From Actinomycetota bacterium (lineage in GTDB: Bacteria > Actinomycetota > Acidimicrobiia > Acidimicrobiales > Ilumatobacteraceae): a stretch of DNA of 10,690 nucleotides. Numbering within the stretch: position 1 is the stretch's first letter; each line of letters starts with the position of its first letter. Location: the NCBI GenBank assembly GCA_010024485.1, contig RGGX01000029.1:1-10690 (forward strand), in the 5' to 3' direction. Under the pieces are notes generated by a model. That model was given only the letters and a program-made list of their open reading frames with translations, was not told where the DNA came from and did no database searches. The translations under genes were made by a program, and so were the position numbers. Below, piece after piece: positions 6,209-10,690 of this stretch.

Positions 6209-7133
6209 GATCTGTCACGGCACGGGCCTCGACGCGCTGACCGGTGACCACCACCAGCACCAGTCCCGCCATCACCAACACCATGCCGGGTACCTGCGCC
6301 AACACGATCGACTCACCGAGGAACACCCAAGCCCAGAACGTCGCCTGCGCCGGCTGCGACACCTGGATCACCCCGACGGTCACAATCGGCACCGAACGCT
6401 GGGCGTAGACCAACAACGCGTGGCCCACCATCCCCGTCAGCACCGCCAACAACGCGATCGCCACCCAGGTCTCACCCGAAGCCGGCCAGAGCGAATCGCT
6501 GGTCACCACCGCCACCGGCGTCGCCGTCACCATCGCGACCGGCATGAGGATCGCCACGAAGTCGAGCGTCCCCACCCCGCGAGCACGAGCCCGCTTCGTG
6601 AACGCCAGGTACCCGACGAACCCGAGCATCCCACCGACCGCCAACACGTCACCGGCCGCCGTCGCCACCCCGTCATCGGACCCGAACCACAGCACCACCA
6701 CGAGGCCGAGAAAGCTCAGCGCACCCCAACGAAGCGAACCCCTCGCCGGATGCTCACCGAACATCACCAGGCCGAGCGGCGCGAGCACGAGCGGAGCCAG
6801 AGCGACGATGAACTGGCTGTGGGCCACGCTCGTCCGCGTCACCGACACGAACATCAACGAGATGTTCAGACCGAAACTCAGGGCCGCCGGAGCCACCGCC
6901 ACCCAGGTCGCCCGCGACGGCAACGGACGGCCCCGCAACCGCAGCACCGCCAGCACCGACCACCAGATCACCGTCGACGCCGCGAGACGCCACCAGGCGA
7001 TCACCGACCCCGATGTCCCCGGCCACTTGATCACCGAGAAACTCAGACCGAAACAGGTGACCGCCCCGACCATCGCCAACGGGCCGATGAGCGAATGACC
7101 CGCCGCCGACCGCAGCCGACCCGGGAGCGACAC
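6204..7133 (-). CDS. EamA/DMT-family ten-helix transporter
   Basis: A 309-residue integral membrane protein of the drug/metabolite transporter superfamily. The two repeated EamA halves are visible. Each has about five hydrophobic segments, and each ends its fourth helix with the family's FGE/LGE signature (VMFGEHPARG in the first half, VFLGESIVLAQ in the second). Other helices include MVGAVTCFGLSFSVIKW near the N-terminus and QVPGMVLVMAGLVLVVV at the end. Such proteins usually export amino acids or small metabolites or exchange nucleotide sugars; the substrate here is unknown. GTG 7133 is chosen as start because it lies 2 bp after the stop of the upstream MDMPI gene, with TGAGG immediately ahead, so translation is coupled. 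Extending the frame to 7238 would add an Arg-rich, non-homologous N-terminus overlapping that gene. Internal ATG 7073 is a weaker alternative. Confidence 0.9.
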   Translation of the reverse strand: MSLPGRLRSAAGHSLIGPLAMVGAVTCFGLSFSVIKWPGTSGSVIAWWRLAASTVIWWSVLAVLRLRGRPLPSRATWVAVAPAALSFGLNISLMFVSVTRTSVAHSQFIVALAPLVLAPLGLVMFGEHPARGSLRWGALSFLGLVVVLWFGSDDGVATAAGDVLAVGGMLGFVGYLAFTKRARARGVGTLDFVAILMPVAMVTATPVAVVTSDSLWPASGETWVAIALLAVLTGMVGHALLVYAQRSVPIVTVGVIQVSQPAQATFWAWVFLGESIVLAQVPGMVLVMAGLVLVVVTGQRVEARAVTDR

Positions 7134-7135
7134 CC

Positions 7136-7930
7136 TCAGACCCCGCCGATGGAGAGCCAGGCCTCGGCGACCGACGCGTCGCCGACCACATCGAGTTCGG
7201 CCCCGCCGAGCGCGGCTGCGACACCACGACGCCCCCACAGCGCGAGCAGCACATCGGCCGCGGCACCGCGGATCGCTGCATCACCCTTGGCGTGCTCACG
7301 GGTGAGCGCGAACCCCTCGCCATCGGGCACCACCAGCCACTCACCGGCCACATCGGTGCAGTGGATGTGCAACGAGCCAGTCGGCACCGACGCGCGACCC
7401 GACCCGAGAATCCGCACCAGCGCCGCCGACAGATACTCATCGACACCGTCCGAGGCCAGCGACGCCTCGATCGGCGCCACCGCGTCGACCGCGCTCTCCA
7501 CATCCACCCGGTGCACTGCCGTCTCATGGGCCAACCGACGCTGCCAGCTCGCCACCGTCTGCGGCACCCGGAAGGGCAGGAACGCCGGCGCCCCCACATC
7601 GAACGAACCGAGCACCCCCACCAGGTCGGCCGCGCCCTCAGCGAACCAGTCAGCGAGCCCCTCGGCCTCGACGGACGCATCCGGTGACACCACCGAGTCG
7701 CGCTCAGCCATCGCCCCGACACGCACACACCCCGCGGCCCAACGATGCACCCATCCGAGGTGACGGACCGCGGCTGAGAGATCCCACCCGTCGCACACCG
7801 GCACCGGCGCGTCGAGCGCCGACGAACGGCACAGCGAGGCCACCCGGGCCGAGTCCTCCTCGATCGCCGCCAGATAGATCTCCGACCCGAGGAAGGGTCC
7901 GTCGGCGGTGGGGGACGGGTCGACCGGCAT
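7136..7930 (-). CDS. Maleylpyruvate isomerase family protein with SCP2-like C-terminal region
   Basis: A 264-residue two-domain member of the mycothiol-dependent maleylpyruvate isomerase family. The DinB-like N-terminal domain shows CDGWDLSAAVRHLGWVHRW (46-64), with candidate metal ligand His57, and WQRRLAHETAVHRVDVESA (129-147), with Glu136 and His140 four residues apart. The C-terminal half (about 170-264) contains DAAIRGAAADVLLALWGR, the SCP2-like block common in actinobacterial members. ATG 7930 is the start. Longer in-frame starts up to 8095 would overlap the divergent nfuA and lack homology. A TACCGT -10 lies 8 bp upstream, consistent with a leaderless transcript. eamA follows after 2 bp, so the two form a transcription unit, possibly modification plus export, which is speculation. 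The substrate is not known. Confidence 0.88.
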   Translation of the reverse strand: MPVDPSPTADGPFLGSEIYLAAIEEDSARVASLCRSSALDAPVPVCDGWDLSAAVRHLGWVHRWAAGCVRVGAMAERDSVVSPDASVEAEGLADWFAEGAADLVGVLGSFDVGAPAFLPFRVPQTVASWQRRLAHETAVHRVDVESAVDAVAPIEASLASDGVDEYLSAALVRILGSGRASVPTGSLHIHCTDVAGEWLVVPDGEGFALTREHAKGDAAIRGAAADVLLALWGRRGVAAALGGAELDVVGDASVAEAWLSIGGV

Positions 7931-7955
7931 GACCCCCGACGGTAGCCTGACGGCC
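7920..7955 (+). promoter_or_regulatory. nfuA promoter, -35 TCGACC, -10 TAGCCT, leaderless type
   Basis: TCGACC (7920-7925; four of six match TTGACA) is separated by 17 bp from TAGCCT (7943-7948), which is 7 bp from ATG 7956. This is the best-formed promoter in the window. The -35 sits inside the first codons of the divergent MDMPI gene. Confidence 0.6.
7931..7944 (-). promoter_or_regulatory. -10 element (TACCGT) of the MDMPI-eamA unit, leaderless type
   Basis: On the minus strand TACCGT (7944-7939) is followed by 8 bp and then ATG 7930, the spacing expected when the transcript begins at or next to the start codon. The same hexamer with the same 8-bp spacing precedes the PLP-enzyme gene at 9761. 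No clear -35 is visible. Its first two bases are shared with the -10 of nfuA on the other strand. Confidence 0.55.
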
Positions 7956-8588
7956 ATGTCCCCCCTCGATGCGTCCACCACGGAATCTGGATCAGAGACC
8001 ATCGTCGAGATCACTCCGGCCGCCCTCGACATCATCCGAGGCCTCCGCGCCGAAGAGACCGACCCCGACACCCTCGGGCTCCGCATGGCGATCATCTCCG
8101 GGCCCGGCGAGGACTTCCGCTACGACCTCAGCTTCGACGAGTATCTCACCGCCGGGTTCACCGACGAGGTCCGCACCATCGACGGACTCAAGATCATCGT
8201 GCCCGCCGACTCGGTCGAACTCCTGAGCGGCGCCACCCTCGATCACACCGAGACCCAGGGTCTCGTCATCCGCAACCCCAACAGCCCGCGGCCGATCGTC
8301 GTCGACGGTCTCACCACCGACGACGCCCTCTCGGCTGAGATCGAAGCCATCGTCTCCACCGAGGTCAACCCGGCCCTCGCCGCCCACGGCGGATTCGTCA
8401 CCTACGTCGGCCACGACGGCGACGGCGTCGCCTACATGACCATGGGCGGCGGCTGTCACGGCTGCTCGATGAGCAAGACGACCATGATGGAAGGGGTCCA
8501 GACGATGATCGTCGAAGGGATTGAACCCATCACCGCGGTGCGCGACCTCACCGATCACACCACCGGGTCGAACCCGTACTACGCCTGA
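7956..8588 (+). CDS. nfuA: NfuA-type Fe-S cluster carrier (A-type-like domain plus NifU domain)
   Basis: A 210-residue Fe-S scaffold/carrier that delivers 4Fe-4S clusters to apo-enzymes. The N-terminal part (about 14-108) follows the HesB/IscA fold (ETIVEITPAALDIIRGLR) but has no cysteine at all, so it can serve only for target docking, as in E. coli NfuA. The C-terminal NifU domain (about 125-190) has GGGCHGCSMSKTTMMEGVQ with the cluster-binding CxxC at Cys167 and Cys170, and the protein ends in a HTTGSNPYY tail seen in actinobacterial homologues. The length is close to that of E. coli NfuA (191). ATG 7956 is chosen over the upstream frame start at 7908 because it is where homology begins and it has a -10 at 7 bp. 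The upstream start would overlap the divergent MDMPI gene. It ends 9 bp from the convergent PLP-enzyme gene. Confidence 0.93.
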   Translation: MSPLDASTTESGSETIVEITPAALDIIRGLRAEETDPDTLGLRMAIISGPGEDFRYDLSFDEYLTAGFTDEVRTIDGLKIIVPADSVELLSGATLDHTETQGLVIRNPNSPRPIVVDGLTTDDALSAEIEAIVSTEVNPALAAHGGFVTYVGHDGDGVAYMTMGGGCHGCSMSKTTMMEGVQTMIVEGIEPITAVRDLTDHTTGSNPYYA

Positions 8589-8601
8589 CCGGACCGGTCA
8601 G
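8585..8601. terminator. Perfect 17-bp palindrome holding both convergent stop codons
   Basis: CTGACCGG (8585-8592), central A (8593), CCGGTCAG (8594-8601). The TGA of nfuA (8586-8588) and the TGA of the minus-strand PLP gene (complement of 8598-8600) lie symmetrically in the arms. As RNA it can form a 7-bp stem with a 3-nt loop in either direction. There is no T run on either side. A bidirectional stem-loop terminator is the simplest reading; a protein-binding site is possible. Confidence 0.5.
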
Positions 8602-9761
8602 AGCAACGGCGAGAGATCGCTCCAGAGGTCGTCGACGTCCTCGAGGCCGACCGACACCCTGAGCAGGCCGTCCGTCACCCCGATCGAACGCCGCTCCTTC
8701 TCCGAGAGCGACACGTGCGTCGTCGACGCCGGATGACACATGAGCGTCTCCGTGCCACCGAGCGACGTGGCCCGACGCACGAGGGACACCCCGTCATGCA
8801 GACGGCGGGCCGCCTCGAGCCCACCGGTCAACTCGAACGACAGCATCGAACCGGTCGAGTGCATCTGCGCGCGCACCAGCGCCGCCTGCGGATGCGACTC
8901 CAGACCCGGATGGTGCACCGCCGCCACCGAGGAGTGCCCCTCGAGTCGCCGCGCCAACTCGAGAGCCGAGGCGCTCTGCCGGGCCAGCCGCACGTCGAGG
9001 GTGCGGAGTCCGCGCACCGCCGACTGGGCATCGGCCGGAGAGGCCACCGAACCGTGCAGCACCGAATAGGCCCACACCGCCTCGACCAGATCACGCTCGC
9101 CGGCGATCACCCCGAGGGTGACGTCGTTGTGGCCGGAGATGCCCTTCGTCGCCGAATGCACCACCAGATCCACACCGAAGTCGAGGGTGCGCTGGCCGAG
9201 CGGCGTCGCGAAGGTCGCGTCCACCACGGTGAACGGCCCCGCAATCGACCCGAGCGCCGCGAGATCAACCACACCGAGCAGTGGATTCGACGGCGACTCG
9301 ACGATCACCACCGTCGTGCGACCCGGCTCCACCGCAGCTGCGATCGCCTCGGCATCGGTGCCGTCGACGAAGGTCGTCGACACACCGAACCGCGCCAGGG
9401 GACCGCTCAGCAGCGCCGAGGTGCCCGCATACAACTGGCGGGAGGCCACCACATGGTCGCCCGAGGAGCACAACGCCAACAGCACCGACGAGATCGCGCC
9501 CATACCCGAACCGAAGGCGAGCGCGTCCTCGGCGCCCTCCAACTCGGTGATCGCCTCCTCGAACGCCCGGACCGTCGGATTCGAATACCGGGCGTAGAAC
9601 TCGCCGGGACGCGACCCGGTCGCGCGACGGCGACCCTCGTCGAGATCGGCCGACTCCCAGACCGCCGCCGACCACAGCGGGCCCGCGAGGGCGCGACCGA
9701 AACCGGAGCGACCAGCCGAGACCACCCGGGTGCCGTCACCACGATCGACGCCGTCCGTCAT
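8598..9761 (-). CDS. PLP-dependent Cys/Met metabolism enzyme (cystathionine gamma-synthase/lyase family)
   Basis: A 387-residue fold-type I PLP enzyme, the usual length for cystathionine gamma-synthase/lyase, methionine gamma-lyase and O-acyl-homoserine sulfhydrylases. In order: YARYSNPTVRAFE (56-68; the Tyr-x-Arg and SNPT block that contacts PLP phosphate), FGSGMGAI (83-90), the ESPSNPLL block (155-162), Asp181 in VVDATFATP (pairs with the pyridine nitrogen), and Lys206 in HSATKGISGHNDVTLG (Schiff-base lysine). The common KYxxGHSD sequence is replaced by KGISGHND. The C-terminal SLGGTETL/HPAS block that helps bind substrate carboxylate is present. Sequence alone does not separate lyase from synthase or sulfhydrylase. 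Start ATG 9761 has a TACCGT -10 at 8 bp framed by an inverted repeat. It converges on nfuA. Sulfur transfer and Fe-S maturation are related themes, but the genes are not co-transcribed. Confidence 0.9.
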   Translation of the reverse strand: MTDGVDRGDGTRVVSAGRSGFGRALAGPLWSAAVWESADLDEGRRRATGSRPGEFYARYSNPTVRAFEEAITELEGAEDALAFGSGMGAISSVLLALCSSGDHVVASRQLYAGTSALLSGPLARFGVSTTFVDGTDAEAIAAAVEPGRTTVVIVESPSNPLLGVVDLAALGSIAGPFTVVDATFATPLGQRTLDFGVDLVVHSATKGISGHNDVTLGVIAGERDLVEAVWAYSVLHGSVASPADAQSAVRGLRTLDVRLARQSASALELARRLEGHSSVAAVHHPGLESHPQAALVRAQMHSTGSMLSFELTGGLEAARRLHDGVSLVRRATSLGGTETLMCHPASTTHVSLSEKERRSIGVTDGLLRVSVGLEDVDDLWSDLSPLL

Positions 9762-9762
9762 G

Positions 9763-9782
9763 GCGCCGTACGGTAACGGCGC
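9763..9782 (-). promoter_or_regulatory. Promoter of the PLP-enzyme gene with inverted repeat around its -10
   Basis: GCGCCGT (9763-9769) and ACGGCGC (9776-9782) are perfect 7-bp inverted arms. The 6 bp between them is exactly the minus-strand hexamer TACCGT (9775-9770), a TANNNT -10 placed 8 bp before ATG 9761. A dimeric regulator bound here would cover the promoter. Alternatively the repeat is a hairpin 25 bp after the stop of the upstream carboxylase gene. No good -35 was found. Confidence 0.5.
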
Positions 9783-9806
9783 GAGAGCCGGACTGAGATC
9801 CGTCGG

Positions 9807-10690
9807 TCAGTTCGGGGTGATGACCACCACGGTGTCGCCGCCTCCGACAGTGTCACCAGCGGAGACCTTCACCTCGGCGATCGTGCCGGAGACATCAGCC
9901 GAGATCTGGTTCTCCATCTTCATCGCCTCGAGCACGACCACGGCCTGACCGGCCTCCACCGCCTGCCCGACCTCGACGAGCACCTTGACGATGGTGCCCT
10001 GCATCGGCACCGTCACCTGGCCCGAACCACCACCAGAGGACGAACCACCACCGGCGCGCTTCGCGCGCTTCGGCGCGGCCGCCGCCACACCGACCGTCTC
10101 GGGCACCCACATGCGCACCGCGAACCGGCGGCCGTTCACCTCGATCGTCGTGGTCCGCTCCACCAACGGCTCCGACTCGCCCTCCGGCGGCGCCGCCGGC
10201 GCCGCCGACACCCCTGAGAGATCGAGGGTCTGCTCCACCCACTTCGTGGAGTGCTCGACGGCCGCGAAGTCGGGATGCTCGAGGATCGCGATGTCGGCCG
10301 GGATCGTGGTCGCCACCCCCGACACGCGCATCTCGCGCAACGCGGTGATGGTGCGCGCGATCGCTGTGTCGCGGTCGCGCCCCCACACGATCAACTTGCC
10401 GACCAGGTTGTCGTAGTACTGGCTGATCTCGTCGCCCGACTCGTAACCGGTGTCGAAACGCACCCCGAACCCGCTCGGAGCCGACAACTCGGTGATCGGG
10501 CCCGGCGACGGCAAGAACGCGCCACCGGCCGGATCCTCGGCGTTGATGCGCACCTCGATACCCGCTCCCGTGCGGCGAGCGGTCACCTGCTCCTGGGTCA
10601 TCGGCAACGACTCACCCGCCGCCACCCGGATCTGCCACTCGACGAGATCGATCCCGGTGATCACCTCGGTGACCGGATGCTCCACCTGCA
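9807..10690 (-). CDS. Acyl-CoA carboxylase alpha chain, C-terminal part (biotin carboxylase + biotin carrier), 5' truncated
   Basis: The frame is open to the window edge. The first complete codons give QVEHPVTE, the end of the biotin carboxylase active-site segment, so GTG 10685 is an internal Val codon and not a start. About 294 residues are visible: the biotin carboxylase C-terminal domain (IEVRINAEDP, FLPSPGPIT, GVRFDTGYESGD, ALREMRVSGVATTI), a linker region with IEVNGRRFAVRMW, a flexible segment rich in Gly/Ser/Ala/Lys, then the biotinyl domain with VLEAMKMEN. The biotinylated Lys is codon 9920-9918. The subunit carboxylates biotin with bicarbonate and ATP for transfer to acetyl- or propionyl-CoA by a beta subunit not in the window. 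The carrier domain ends at the last residues (VVVITPN), typical of actinobacterial alpha chains. Which acyl-CoA is used cannot be told. Confidence 0.93.
   Translation of the reverse strand, partial: QVEHPVTEVITGIDLVEWQIRVAAGESLPMTQEQVTARRTGAGIEVRINAEDPAGGAFLPSPGPITELSAPSGFGVRFDTGYESGDEISQYYDNLVGKLIVWGRDRDTAIARTITALREMRVSGVATTIPADIAILEHPDFAAVEHSTKWVEQTLDLSGVSAAPAAPPEGESEPLVERTTTIEVNGRRFAVRMWVPETVGVAAAAPKRAKRAGGGSSSGGGSGQVTVPMQGTIVKVLVEVGQAVEAGQAVVVLEAMKMENQISADVSGTIAEVKVSAGDTVGGGDTVVVITPN

Noticed and set aside
7134..7238. Upstream extension of the EamA gene to 7238
   Set aside because: The added N-terminus is Arg-rich, unlike any EamA protein, and overlaps the MDMPI coding region; GTG 7133 fits coupling.
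5172..7763. Very long plus-strand open frame (863 codons) opposite thiN start, riboswitch, surE, eamA and the MDMPI gene
   Set aside because: The translation is a His/Arg/Pro-rich string with no fold or motif and lies antisense to three confidently recognised genes. It is a by-product of GC-rich third codon positions.
7931..8095. Upstream extension of the MDMPI-family gene to 8095
   Set aside because: It would add 55 non-homologous residues and overlap the start of nfuA; ATG 7930 has its own -10 at 8 bp.

Overview
The window is a gene-dense, very GC-rich stretch of bacterial chromosome. GTG starts are frequent, stop/start overlaps of the NTGA type are common, and candidate promoters follow the TANNNT pattern a few bases before start codons. 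Two proteins have the mycothiol-dependent maleylpyruvate isomerase (MDMPI/DinB-like) fold, and the window ends in a biotin carboxylase fused to a biotin carrier domain. Together these point to an actinobacterium, possibly Acidimicrobiia; the class-level placement is inference. I see no mobile element, CRISPR array, tRNA or rRNA, and nothing that looks transferred.

Layout. Plus strand, 2-720: the tail of an unidentified gene, translationally overlapped by an MDMPI-family gene. Minus strand, 5285 down to 845: a thiamine-salvage operon made of a TPP riboswitch, thiamine pyrophosphokinase (thiN), the ABC thiamine importer thiB-thiP-thiQ, and a terminal GNAT acetyltransferase. Every gene junction in the operon overlaps. 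Minus strand, 7930 down to 5331: a second MDMPI-family gene, an EamA-type ten-helix exporter coupled to it, and the nucleotidase surE. Plus strand, 7956-8588: an NfuA-type Fe-S carrier, divergent from the second MDMPI gene. Minus strand, 9761-8598: a PLP enzyme of the Cys/Met-metabolism family, convergent with nfuA. Minus strand, 10690-9807: the C-terminal part of an acyl-CoA carboxylase alpha chain, cut by the window edge.

How it works together. The best-defined system is thiamine salvage: ThiB captures thiamine (or TMP/TPP) outside the cell, ThiP/ThiQ import it, and ThiN converts thiamine to TPP. TPP then binds the leader RNA, whose 3' conserved strand is also the ribosome binding site of thiN, giving direct feedback on translation. 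The most unusual non-coding structures are three. First, a pair of overlapping back-to-back -10 elements between nfuA and the MDMPI gene, each 7-8 bp from its start codon and consistent with leaderless transcripts. Second, a perfect 17-bp palindrome holding both stop codons of the convergent nfuA and PLP-enzyme genes. Third, an inverted repeat that frames exactly the -10 hexamer of the PLP-enzyme gene. I found no clearly new multi-gene system; the unexplained piece of the operon is the GNAT gene at its end.
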